A stretch of 64,000 nt of DNA from Streptomyces sp. NBC_00250 (lineage in GTDB: Bacteria > Actinomycetota > Actinomycetes > Streptomycetales > Streptomycetaceae), in assembly GCF_036192275.1 (NCBI RefSeq), contig NZ_CP108088.1, forward strand, positions 2,356,001-2,420,000. The letters are read 5' to 3'. The notes below the pieces were generated by a model. It did not search any database. It was not told the DNA's origin and was given only the letters and a program-made list of their open reading frames with translations. Both the position numbers and the translations under genes were made by a program. Positions 15,658 to 23,438 of the stretch are shown piece by piece (position 1 is the stretch's first letter; every line of letters starts with the position of its first letter).

Positions 15658-16485
15658 GTGGCCGAGCAGCACACTCCCCGATCCCTGATCGTCTCCCTCT
15701 ACGGCGCGTACGGCCGTGCGCCCGACGGGGCGCCGATGCCGGTGGCCGCGCTCATCCGGCTGCTCGCGGTCCTCGGGGTGGACGCGCCCTCGGTGCGCTC
15801 CTCGGTGTCGCGGCTCAAGCGGCGCGGACTGCTGCTGCCGGGCCGGACGGCCGACGGGGCGGCCGGGTACGCGCTCTCCGACGACGCCCGCAGGCTCCTG
15901 GACGACGGTGACCGCCGCATCTACGCCCGTACCGAGCCCAAGCTCGCCGAGGGCTGGGTCCTCGCCGTCTTCTCGGTCCCCGAGGCCGAGCGGCACAAGC
16001 GGCACCTGCTGCGCTCCCGGCTCGCCCGCCTCGGCTTCGGCACGGCGGCGCCCGGCGTCTGGATCGCACCCGCACGGCTGTACGAGGAGACCCGGAACGC
16101 CCTGGAGCGCCTGGAGCTCTCCCCGTACGTGGACCTCTTCCGGGGCGACCACCTGGGCTATGCGGCGACGGCCGGGGCGGTGGCCCGCTGGTGGGACCTG
16201 CCGGCCATCGCCGCGCTCCACGAGGAGTTCCTCGCCGCCCACGAGCCGGTGCTCCGGGCCTGGCGGACGGCCCCGGCGGCCCCCGAGGACGCCTACCGGG
16301 ACTATCTGCTCGCCCTGGACTCCTGGCGGCGCCTGCCGTACGCGGACCCGGTGCTCCCGGCCGAGCTCCTGCCCGACGACTGGCCGGGCCGGCGCTCGGC
16401 GGAGGTCTTCGCGGCCCTGCACGAACTGCTGTGGGACCGGGGCGCGGAGTTCGTCCGCCCGTTCCTGTCCGGGTCCGGGGACTAG
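15658..16485 (+). CDS. PaaX-family transcriptional regulator
   Basis: 275 residues from a GTG start. The N-terminal winged helix (PVAALIRLLAVLGVDAPSVR, then SSVSRLKRRGLLL) and the later segments WVLAVFSVPEAERHKRHLLR and GVWIAPARLYEET are characteristic of PaaX, the aryl-CoA-responsive repressor of phenylacetate genes. Here it sits inside an aromatic-CoA cluster, 60 bp after the ligase gene on the same strand, and probably controls the cluster in response to its aryl-CoA intermediate. Its stop overlaps that of the convergent gene by CTAG. Confidence 0.9.
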   Translation: MAEQHTPRSLIVSLYGAYGRAPDGAPMPVAALIRLLAVLGVDAPSVRSSVSRLKRRGLLLPGRTADGAAGYALSDDARRLLDDGDRRIYARTEPKLAEGWVLAVFSVPEAERHKRHLLRSRLARLGFGTAAPGVWIAPARLYEETRNALERLELSPYVDLFRGDHLGYAATAGAVARWWDLPAIAALHEEFLAAHEPVLRAWRTAPAAPEDAYRDYLLALDSWRRLPYADPVLPAELLPDDWPGRRSAEVFAALHELLWDRGAEFVRPFLSGSGD

Positions 16486-16970
16486 TCCCCGGACCGGGTC
16501 CGCACCGACAGGGCCCGGAGGAGGCAGGCGAGGCCCACCGTGCTGAGGACCGCGCGGACGATGTTCCACGTCACCCAGGGGCCCTCGAAGGCGGCGCGGG
16601 CGGCCGACGGGTCCTCGGCGGCCGCGAGGGCGTCGTTGAGGGGCACGTTCACCGCCGAGGTGACCAGGAAGACGGCCACCGAGAGGGCCAGCCCGGCGAA
16701 CATCCAGACCCGCGCCCGGGTGGCGCGGTACTGCCAGGCCGCCACCGCCGTGAGGATCGTCGCCCCGAAGAACACGCTGAAGAACAGCGGGTTCTGGATC
16801 ACGTCGTTGATGTTCCGCATCACTTCGACGTAGACCCGGTCGTCGCTGCGCGCCAGCGCCGGCATCACCGAGCAGACGTACGCGAACCACACCCCCGCGA
16901 CCAGTCCGGTCGCCGCCGTCGCCGCGCCGAGGACCGCCCCGGCACCCTTCCCACCCCGCTGCTGTGTCAT
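16482..16970 (-). CDS. four-TM DUF1772-type integral membrane protein
   Basis: 162 residues from ATG 16970 (MTQQRGGKGAG). About four hydrophobic segments are visible: VLGAATAATGLVAGVWFAYV, FFSVFFGATILTAVAAW, VWMFAGLALSVAVFLV and the C-terminal NIVRAVLSTVGLACLLRAL. Between TM3 and TM4 comes SAVNVPLNDAL, the conserved feature of DUF1772/anthrone-oxygenase-like proteins. Its function is unknown; it may be unrelated to the aromatic pathway around it. The start has only a weak GGGGAC upstream, so it is less certain than the frame. Confidence 0.75.
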   Translation of the reverse strand: MTQQRGGKGAGAVLGAATAATGLVAGVWFAYVCSVMPALARSDDRVYVEVMRNINDVIQNPLFFSVFFGATILTAVAAWQYRATRARVWMFAGLALSVAVFLVTSAVNVPLNDALAAAEDPSAARAAFEGPWVTWNIVRAVLSTVGLACLLRALSVRTRSGD

Positions 16971-17020
16971 GTCCCCATTCAAGAGCAGGGGCGGTGCCGC
17001 GGACCATGCTTGTGCGTCGC

Positions 17021-17035
17021 CCCCGCATACGCGGG
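17021..17035. repeat. single CRISPR-repeat-like GC hairpin (CCCGC-ATAC-GCGGG core)
   Basis: On the minus strand the hairpin and flanks read CCCGCGTATGCGGGGGCGAC, similar to the core of type I-E CRISPR repeats of streptomycetes. Only one copy exists and no spacer array follows. It lies 24 bp beyond the stop of the fused monooxygenase gene, so it may simply be part of its terminator. Confidence 0.35.
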
Positions 17036-17058
17036 CGTCCACGGACCCCGGGGCGCCC

Positions 17059-19353
17059 TCAGCCCCGGCGGCCGGTCGGGGGTGGCCTGTTGCCCGCGCG
17101 GTACGGCGCCGGCCAGGGTGCGGCGGGGCCCTCGTAGCCCTGTTCGGCGGCCGCGTGCAGGGTCCAGTGGGGGTCGTAGAGGTGCGGGCGGGCCAGGGCG
17201 CACAGGTCCGCGCGGCCCGCCAGGAGCAGGGAGTTGACGTCGTCCCACGAGGAGATCGCGCCGACGGCGACGACGGGGACCCCGGCCTCGTTGCGGATCC
17301 GGTCGGCGTACGGGGTCTGGTAGGAGCGGCCGTAGGCGGGGGCCTCGTCGGGGACGACCTGGCCGGTGGAGACGTCGATCGCGTCGGCTCCGTGGTCCGC
17401 GAAGGCCCGGGCGATCGCGACGGCGTCCTCGTCGCTCGTACCGCCCCCGGACCAGTCGGTGGCCGAGATGCGGACGGTCATGGGACGGTCCCCTGGCCAC
17501 ACCTCCCGTACCGCGTCGAAGACTTCGAGCGGGAAGCGCAGCCGGCCGTCGAGGTCTCCCCCGTACGCGTCGGTGCGGTGGTTGGTGAGCGGGGAGAGGA
17601 AGCCGGAGAGCAGGTAGCCGTGGGCGCAGTGCAGTTCGAGGAGGTCGAAGCCGGATCGGGCCGCACGCCGGGCGGCGGCCGTGAACTCCTCGCGCACGGC
17701 GGCGAGTCCGGCGCGGTCGAGGGCGCGCGGGGTCTGGTTGACGCCGGGCCGGTACGGGAGGGGTGAGGCGGCGACGAGGGGCCAGTTGCCCTCGGACAGG
17801 GGCTGGTCGATGCCCTCCCACATGCGCCGGGTGGAGCCCTTGCGGCCGGAGTGGCCGAGCTGGACGCCGAGCGCGGTACCGGGTGCCTGCGCGTGGACGA
17901 AGGAGGCGATACGGGCCCAGGCGGCGGCCTGTTCGTCGGTCCACAGGCCGGTGCAGCCGGGGGTGATGCGGCCCTCGGGGCTCACGCAGACCATCTCGGT
18001 CATCACGAGTCCGGGGCCGCCGAGGGCCCTGGACCCCAGGTGGACGAGGTGGAAGTCGCCGGGGACGCCGTCCTCGGCGACGTACATGTCCATGGGTGAG
18101 ACGACGATCCGGTTGCGCAGGGTCAGTCCCCTGAGCCGGAAGGGGGTGAACATGGGCGGGGTGCCGGGCGGGCAGCCGAAGTCGCGTTCGACGGTGGCGG
18201 TGAACGCCGGGTCGCGAAGCCGCAGGTTGGCGTGGGTGACGCGGCGGCTGCGGGTGAGCAGGTCGAAGGCGAACCGGCGGGGCGGCCGGTCGGCATGGCC
18301 CGCGAGCTCCTCGAACCACTGGAGGCTGGCGGTGGCCGCGCGCTGGGTGGACTCGACGACGGGGCGGCGCTCGGCCTCGTAGGCGGCGAGGGCCTCGTCG
18401 GGGGCGGGGTGGTCGCGGAGGCTGTGGGCCAGGGCCAGGGCGTCCTCGACGGCCAGTTTGGTGCCGGACCCGATGGAGAAGTGCGCGGTGTGGGCGGCGT
18501 CGCCGATGAGCACGGTGTTGCCGTACGACCAGCGCTCGTTGACGACCGTGCGGAACGCGGTCCAGGCGGAGTGGTGGGAGCGCAGTTCCCGGCCGCCCAG
18601 CGCCTCGGTGAAGAGCTTGGCGCAGCGGACGGTGGACTCGGCCTCGTCGAGTTCGTCGAACCCGGCCGCCCGCCAGACCTCCTCGCGCATCTCGACGATG
18701 GCGGTGGAGGCGCCGGCCTCGTAGGGATAGGCGTGCAGCTGCATCACGCCGTACTCGGTCTCGGCGGTCTCGAAGCGGAAGGCGTCGAAGGCGAAGTCCG
18801 CGGCGAGCCAGATGTAGCGGCAGCGGTGGGTGGTGATCCGGGGGCGAAAGTGCCCGGCGTGGGCCTCGCGGGTGCGGCTGTGGACGCCGTCGGCGGCGAC
18901 GACCAGGTCGTGGCCGGCGGCGAGGACGTCGGCGGGCGGGGCCTCGGTGCGGAAGCGGAGCCGTACGCCCAGGTCGGTGCAGCGGGCGTGCAGGATCTCC
19001 AGGAGCCGACGGCGGCCGAGGGCGGCGAAGCCGTGGCCGGTGGAGGTGGTGCGGTGGCCCCGGTGGACGACGTCGATGTCGTCCCAGCGGACCATGTCGC
19101 GGCCGAGTGCCTCGTAGACGACGGGGTCGGCGTCCCGGATGCCGCCGAGGGTCTCGTCGGAGAGGACGACGCCGAAGCCGAAGGTGTCGGAGGGCGCGTT
19201 CCGCTCGTAGACGGTGACCTCGCGGGCGGGGTCGAGGCGCTTGAGGAGGGCGGCGGCGTAGAGCCCGCCGGGACCGCCGCCGACCACGGCGATACGGGAG
19301 AGGGCGGGGCCGACGCCCTGACCCGTGCCGACACCCCGGCCGGGGCCCGGCAT
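17059..19353 (-). CDS. bifunctional 2-aminobenzoyl-CoA (or salicylyl-CoA) monooxygenase/reductase
   Basis: 764 residues, two fused flavoenzymes. Residues about 15-370 are a class A FAD monooxygenase: SRIAVVGGGPGGLYAAALLK (dinucleotide fold) and VLIGDAAHTAHFSIGSG (FAD ribityl-binding motif). From about residue 400 (FTPFRLRGLTLRNRIVVSPM) the rest is an Old Yellow Enzyme-type FMN reductase, with LGVQLGHSGRKGS and LLELHCAHGYLLSGFLSPL. This fusion is the hallmark of Azoarcus 2-aminobenzoyl-CoA monooxygenase/reductase, which hydroxylates and reduces the ring; relatives are annotated as salicylyl-CoA 5-hydroxylases. I chose ATG 19353, 2 nt after the stop of the upstream gene; ATG 19371 is possible. 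The operon partner is the enoyl-CoA hydratase. Confidence 0.88.
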   Translation of the reverse strand: MPGPGRGVGTGQGVGPALSRIAVVGGGPGGLYAAALLKRLDPAREVTVYERNAPSDTFGFGVVLSDETLGGIRDADPVVYEALGRDMVRWDDIDVVHRGHRTTSTGHGFAALGRRRLLEILHARCTDLGVRLRFRTEAPPADVLAAGHDLVVAADGVHSRTREAHAGHFRPRITTHRCRYIWLAADFAFDAFRFETAETEYGVMQLHAYPYEAGASTAIVEMREEVWRAAGFDELDEAESTVRCAKLFTEALGGRELRSHHSAWTAFRTVVNERWSYGNTVLIGDAAHTAHFSIGSGTKLAVEDALALAHSLRDHPAPDEALAAYEAERRPVVESTQRAATASLQWFEELAGHADRPPRRFAFDLLTRSRRVTHANLRLRDPAFTATVERDFGCPPGTPPMFTPFRLRGLTLRNRIVVSPMDMYVAEDGVPGDFHLVHLGSRALGGPGLVMTEMVCVSPEGRITPGCTGLWTDEQAAAWARIASFVHAQAPGTALGVQLGHSGRKGSTRRMWEGIDQPLSEGNWPLVAASPLPYRPGVNQTPRALDRAGLAAVREEFTAAARRAARSGFDLLELHCAHGYLLSGFLSPLTNHRTDAYGGDLDGRLRFPLEVFDAVREVWPGDRPMTVRISATDWSGGGTSDEDAVAIARAFADHGADAIDVSTGQVVPDEAPAYGRSYQTPYADRIRNEAGVPVVAVGAISSWDDVNSLLLAGRADLCALARPHLYDPHWTLHAAAEQGYEGPAAPWPAPYRAGNRPPPTGRRG

Positions 19354-19355
19354 CG

Positions 19356-20183
19356 TCAGCACCCCCGCCATTTCGGGGGCCGCTTCTCCGTGAAGGCGGC
19401 GTGGAACTCGGCGTAGTCCGCGCCGTTCATGAGGAGGGCCTGGGTGGCCGCGTCCAGTTCGATGGAGGCGGCGAGCGGCATGTCGAGCTCCGAGGTGAGC
19501 AGCGCCTTGGTCTGGGCGAGGGCGAGGGCCGGGCCGTCGGCGAGGCGGCGGGCCAGCTCGGCGGCCCGCTCCCCCGCACGGCCCTCCTCGGTGAGCTCGG
19601 AGAGCAGGCCGATGCGCTCGGCCTCGGGGGCAAGGACGGGCTCGCCCAGCATGAGGAGCCGGGTGGCGTGGCCGAGGCCGACGACCCGGGGCAGCAGATA
19701 GGCCGCGCCCATGTCGCCGCCGGAGAGTCCGACCCGGGTGAAGAGGAACGCGAAGCGGGTGGTGGGGTCGGCGATCCGGAAGTCGGCGGCGAGCGCCAGG
19801 ACGGCCCCGGCGCCCGCGGCGACGCCGTGGAGGGCGGCGACGACCGGGAAGGGGCACTCGCGGAGGGCCCGGACGACCTGGCCCGTCATCCGGTTGAAGT
19901 CGAGGAGCTGGGCGGTGTCGAGGGAGAGGGTGGCGCCGATGATCTCGTCGACGTCGCCGCCGGAGCAGAACCCGCGGCCCTCGCCGTCGAGGACCAGCGC
20001 GCGGACGGACCGCTCGCGGGAGAGCTCGGCGAGGAGGTCGCGCAGATCGGCGTAGGCGCCGAAGGTGAGGGCGTTGAGTTTCGCGGGGCGGGCCAGCGTG
20101 ACGGTGGCGACGCCCCGGTCGATGTCGAGGCGCAGGTGCTGCCAGCGTGGCGTGCGGGGCGTGGAGCCGGTAAAGGGGCTCAT
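19356..20183 (-). CDS. enoyl-CoA hydratase/isomerase family protein
   Basis: 275 residues of the crotonase fold. ARPAKLNALTFGAYADLRDL, then LDGEGRGFCSGGDVDEI (first oxyanion-hole segment) and ALHGVAAGAGAVLALAADFR (second) are conserved. The usual catalytic-Glu region reads VGLSGGDMGAAYLLPRVVG, so one of the two canonical Glu positions is Asp, which makes the exact reaction (hydration, isomerisation or ring hydrolysis) uncertain. It starts the leftward unit that continues into the fused monooxygenase after 2 nt. GGAGG repeats upstream provide the ribosome site. Confidence 0.9.
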   Translation of the reverse strand: MSPFTGSTPRTPRWQHLRLDIDRGVATVTLARPAKLNALTFGAYADLRDLLAELSRERSVRALVLDGEGRGFCSGGDVDEIIGATLSLDTAQLLDFNRMTGQVVRALRECPFPVVAALHGVAAGAGAVLALAADFRIADPTTRFAFLFTRVGLSGGDMGAAYLLPRVVGLGHATRLLMLGEPVLAPEAERIGLLSELTEEGRAGERAAELARRLADGPALALAQTKALLTSELDMPLAASIELDAATQALLMNGADYAEFHAAFTEKRPPKWRGC

Positions 20184-20226
20184 CCGGAACGGCCTCCTTC
20201 CTCCATTCGGAGGGTATCACTCAGTT

Positions 20227-20240
20227 GTGACCGTCGTCAC
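20227..20240. promoter_or_regulatory. GTGAC-N4-GTCAC dyad upstream of enoyl-CoA hydratase, candidate PaaX-type operator
   Basis: GTGACCGTCGTCAC is a perfect 5+5 dyad with 4-nt spacer, 44 bp before the start at 20183. It shares TGACyGTCGTCAC with the site at 13906. Such promoter-proximal repetition suggests one regulator acting on both transcription units of the aromatic-CoA cluster. Confidence 0.55.
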
Positions 20241-20428
20241 GAGTGCGCGATAAAGGAGGTGTGGGGATGGACCGCCCAAAGTCCCGGCAGTCGGTGACCG
20301 AGGTCCCTACCCGTCAGGGAGGGGTGCCTCTGACGAAAAAATTTGCACCTCGTAAGGTTGAAACCAGGACGTCTCGGGATGCCTCCACCCCACTCGCCCA
20401 CCCCCACCCGGTGAAGGGAGCCTGCCCC

Positions 20429-20911
20429 ATGCCCGATGCCACCGGACCCGCAGCGAACGGACCGCCCGCCGCCGCCTGGCGGGTCCAGCTGCCTCACACG
20501 ACCGCCGCGGTGCCGATCGCCCGCGCCCTGATCCGTACCGCCCTCACCGACCTCGACCTCGCCCCCGAGGCCGCCGACCGCCCCGACCGCGACACGGCGG
20601 AACTGCTCACCGCCGAGCTGGTCGCCAACGCCGTCGAGCACACCGCGGGCCGCGGGCCCATCGAGCTGGTCGTCGAACTGCTCGCCACGCCCGGCGGCTG
20701 CCAGATCGAGGTCCACGACTCCGAGCCCGCGCGCCCCGGTGAGCTCGTCTGCCCCGACCCGGGCGCCGAGGTCGACCCCTGGCAGGAGCACGGCCGGGGC
20801 CTGCTCCTCATCCGGGCGCTCAGCAGCGACTGCGGGCACCGCCCCACCGCGCAGGGCAAGGCGGTCTGGTTCACGCTCCCGGGGATACCGGCGCAGCGGA
20901 CCCGTTCGTGA
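20429..20911 (+). CDS. ATP-binding protein of the anti-sigma factor/serine kinase (HATPase_c_2) type
   Basis: 160 residues. The N-box ELLTAELVANAVEHT (about residue 62), the G1-like VHDSEPARPGE and G2-like HGRGLLLIRAL blocks define a GHKL ATPase of the SpoIIAB/RsbW type, common in many copies in Streptomyces. The start ATG at 20429 is preceded by GAAGGGAG. Such proteins usually bind a sigma factor or phosphorylate an anti-anti-sigma factor; no partner gene is adjacent. Its stop nearly abuts the convergent argF stop, with no gap between them. Confidence 0.85.
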   Translation: MPDATGPAANGPPAAAWRVQLPHTTAAVPIARALIRTALTDLDLAPEAADRPDRDTAELLTAELVANAVEHTAGRGPIELVVELLATPGGCQIEVHDSEPARPGELVCPDPGAEVDPWQEHGRGLLLIRALSSDCGHRPTAQGKAVWFTLPGIPAQRTRS

Positions 20912-21919
20912 TCAATGCACCGGGGCCATCGTGGCGACCAGGACCGCCTTGATCGTGTGCATCCGGTTCTCCGCCTCGTCGAAGACGACCGAGTGCGCCG
21001 ACTCGAAGACCTCGTCGGAGACCTCCAGCTCGGTCAGGCCGTGCCGGGCGTGGATGTCCCGCCCGACGGCCGTACCCAGGTCGTGGAAGGCCGGCAGGCA
21101 GTGCAGGAACTTGACGTCGGGGTTCCCGGTGGCGCGCAGCACGTCCATGGTCACGGAGTACGGGGCGAGGGCGGCGATCCGCTCGTCCCAGACCTCCTTG
21201 GGCTCCCCCATGGAGACCCAGACGTCGGTGGCCACGAAGTCGGCGCCCCGGACCCCCTCCGCCACGTCCTCGACGAGGGTGACGGTGGCCCCGCTGGTCT
21301 CGGCGAGCTCACGGGCGGCGGCGACGACGCCCTCGGCCGGCCAGTACGCCCGCGGGGCGACGATCCGTACGTCCATGCCGAGGAGGGCGCCGGTGACCAG
21401 GTAGGAGTTGCCCATGTTGAAGCGGGCGTCGCCGAGGTAGGCGAAGGTGATCGCGTCGAGCGGCTTGTCCGTGTGCTCGGTCATGGTGAGGACGTCGGCG
21501 AGCATCTGGGTGGGGTGCCAGTCGTCGGTGAGCCCGTTGAAGACGGGGACGCCCGCGAAGGCGGCGAGTTCCTCGACCACGGTCTGGCCGTCGCCCCGGT
21601 ACTCGATGCCGTCGAACATCCGACCGAGGACGCGGGCGGTGTCCTTGACCGACTCCTTGTGGCCCATCTGGGAGCCGGAGGGGTCCAGGTAGGTTGTGGA
21701 GGCGCCCTGGTCGGCGGCGGCGACCTCGAAGGCGCAGCGGGTGCGGGTCGAGGTCTTCTCGAAGATCAGCGCGATGTTCCTGCCACGCAGCCGCTGAACC
21801 TCGGTGCCGGCCTTCTTGGCCGCCTTGAGCTCGGCGGCGAGCTCGATCAGGCCGCGGAACTCCTCGGCGGTGAAGTCCAGCTCCTTGAGGAAGTGGCGGC
21901 CGATGAGGTCTGTGGCCAT
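20912..21919 (-). CDS. argF: ornithine carbamoyltransferase
   Basis: 335 residues. It catalyses carbamoyl phosphate + ornithine = citrulline + phosphate. [19 protein letters not shown] contains the carbamoyl-phosphate-binding STRTR motif, [15 protein letters not shown] the HPTQ motif, [10 protein letters not shown] the SMG loop and [13 protein letters not shown] the HCLP ornithine/Cys motif. It lies 194 bp downstream of the arginine deiminase gene on the same strand, so it may serve the deiminase pathway (arcB role) as well as arginine synthesis. An A+T-rich dyad upstream could be an ArgR site. Confidence 0.96.
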   Translation of the reverse strand: MATDLIGRHFLKELDFTAEEFRGLIELAAELKAAKKAGTEVQRLRGRNIALIFEKTSTRTRCAFEVAAADQGASTTYLDPSGSQMGHKESVKDTARVLGRMFDGIEYRGDGQTVVEELAAFAGVPVFNGLTDDWHPTQMLADVLTMTEHTDKPLDAITFAYLGDARFNMGNSYLVTGALLGMDVRIVAPRAYWPAEGVVAAARELAETSGATVTLVEDVAEGVRGADFVATDVWVSMGEPKEVWDERIAALAPYSVTMDVLRATGNPDVKFLHCLPAFHDLGTAVGRDIHARHGLTELEVSDEVFESAHSVVFDEAENRMHTIKAVLVATMAPVH

Positions 21920-21989
21920 GGGACGCGCTCCTGGGGGTACGTGTCGAGGGGACGGCGATCGAGGGATCGGCGATCGGGGACCCTGGAAG

Positions 21990-22018
21990 TCTATACGCAC
22001 TTCAACATTTATATACAG
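21990..22018. promoter_or_regulatory. A+T-rich imperfect dyad upstream of argF, possible ARG box
   Basis: On the minus strand TGTATATAAATG, 5 nt, then GTGCGTATAGA form an imperfect dyad about 70-100 bp before the start. It is strikingly A+T-rich for the region, which fits an ArgR operator or the promoter itself. It is not a clear match to a consensus I could verify. Confidence 0.3.
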
Positions 22019-22113
22019 CCCCCTCCGGGGTCCCGGCCGACACCGGCAGACCGGCCGTCGGGCGACGCGACCCTCGGGGTCGCGTCGCGGGCCCAGGGCC
22101 GGCGTCGCGCGCC

Positions 22114-23346
22114 TCAGGCCGCGTCCCGCTCCACCGGGCAGCTCATACAGCGCGGGCCGCCCCTCCCCCGGCCCAGCTCGCTGCCCGGGATCTCGATCAC
22201 CTCGATGCCCTGCTTGCGCAGATGGGTGTTGGTGGTGACGTTCCGCTCGTACGCGACGACCACCCCCGGCTCCACCGCGAGCACGTTGCACCCGTCGTCC
22301 CACTGCTCGCGCTCGGCCGCGTGCACGTCCTGCGTCGCCGTGAGGACCCGGATGTCCTGCAGCCCGAGCGCCGCGGCGATCGCGCTGTGCATCTGCTCCG
22401 GCGGATGGTCGGTCACCCGCAGGGACTGGCCCGCGTCCCCCGGCTCGATCGTGTAGGAACGGAGCATCCCGAGCCCCGCGTACTGCGTGAACGTGTCCTG
22501 GTCGACCATCGTCATCACCGTGTCCAGGTGCATGAACGCCCGCCGCTTCGGCATGTCGAGCGCGATGATCGTGCGCGCCGAACCCGCCGCGAACATGCCC
22601 CGGGCCAGCATCTCCACCGCCTGCGGCGTCGTCCGCTCGCTCATCCCGATGAGCACGGCGCCGTTGCCGATGACCAGGACGTCCCCGCCCTCGATCGTCG
22701 ACGGGTAGTCGGTCTGCCCCTCCGACCAGTGATGGAAGGCGCCCGCCTCGGCGCCGGTGAAGAGGGGGTGGTGCTTGTAGATCGCCTCGAAGTGGACGGT
22801 CTCGCGCTGCCGGGCGGGCCAGCGCATCGCGTTGATCGAGACGCCGTCGTAGATCCAGGCCGAGGTGTCCCGGGTGAAGAGATGGTTCGGCAGCGGGCCG
22901 AGGACGAAGTCGTCCAGGTCCATGGCGTGGAAACGGACCGAGGTCGGCTCCCGGTGCGCCGCCAGGAACTCCCGCTTCGTCATCCCGCCGACCAGCGCCT
23001 CGGCCAGCGCGCCGGGGTCCAGCGAGTCGAACGCGGCCCGGAGATGGTCGGCTGCGAGCGGCCCGTACTCCTTCTCGTCGAAGACCCGGTCGAGCACGAG
23101 CGCGCGGGCCGTCGGCACTTCCAGGGACTCGCTCAGCAGGTCCCCGAAGAGATGCACCTCCACGCCCCGGTCGCGCAGCACGTCCGCGAAGCCGTCGTGC
23201 TCCTGCCGGGCCCGGCGCACCCAGAGCACGTCGTCGAAGAGCAGGGCGTCCTTGTTGGACGGGGTGAGCCGCTTCAGCTCCAGATCGGGCCGGTGCAGGA
23301 TGACGCGGCGCAGCCGCCCGGTCTCGGAATCGACATGGAATCCCAT
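22114..23346 (-). CDS. arcA: arginine deiminase
   Basis: 410 residues, normal for the family. It hydrolyses arginine to citrulline and ammonia. Motifs are [58 protein letters not shown] (catalytic His/Asp region) and the C-terminal [13 protein letters not shown] with the nucleophilic Cys. Together with argF it would generate carbamoyl phosphate for ATP when a carbamate kinase is available; none is in the window. It marks the conserved left border of the central accessory block. Confidence 0.95.
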   Translation of the reverse strand: MGFHVDSETGRLRRVILHRPDLELKRLTPSNKDALLFDDVLWVRRARQEHDGFADVLRDRGVEVHLFGDLLSESLEVPTARALVLDRVFDEKEYGPLAADHLRAAFDSLDPGALAEALVGGMTKREFLAAHREPTSVRFHAMDLDDFVLGPLPNHLFTRDTSAWIYDGVSINAMRWPARQRETVHFEAIYKHHPLFTGAEAGAFHHWSEGQTDYPSTIEGGDVLVIGNGAVLIGMSERTTPQAVEMLARGMFAAGSARTIIALDMPKRRAFMHLDTVMTMVDQDTFTQYAGLGMLRSYTIEPGDAGQSLRVTDHPPEQMHSAIAAALGLQDIRVLTATQDVHAAEREQWDDGCNVLAVEPGVVVAYERNVTTNTHLRKQGIEVIEIPGSELGRGRGGPRCMSCPVERDAA

Positions 23347-23438
23347 GCGTCCATCCTGACGGAGCCGGGCGGCCGCGGCCTGCGTTTCGGGACAGGCAGG
23401 GGCGGGGCGCGCCGGGCGGCCGCCCCCCGTCGCCCCTG

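Noticed and set aside
17010..17045. CRISPR array
   Set aside because: Only a single repeat-like hairpin; no second repeat, spacer or cas gene in the window.
12228..20183. Salicylate-gentisate pathway as the main interpretation
   Set aside because: No gentisate dioxygenase or maleylpyruvate enzymes are present, and the OYE fusion plus RidA favour an aminobenzoyl-CoA route; salicylate is kept only as an alternative for the ligase and monooxygenase.
23347..23438. Rho-independent terminator after the GAP1-like gene
   Set aside because: GC-rich complementary segments exist but pairing is interrupted and no single stem is convincing.
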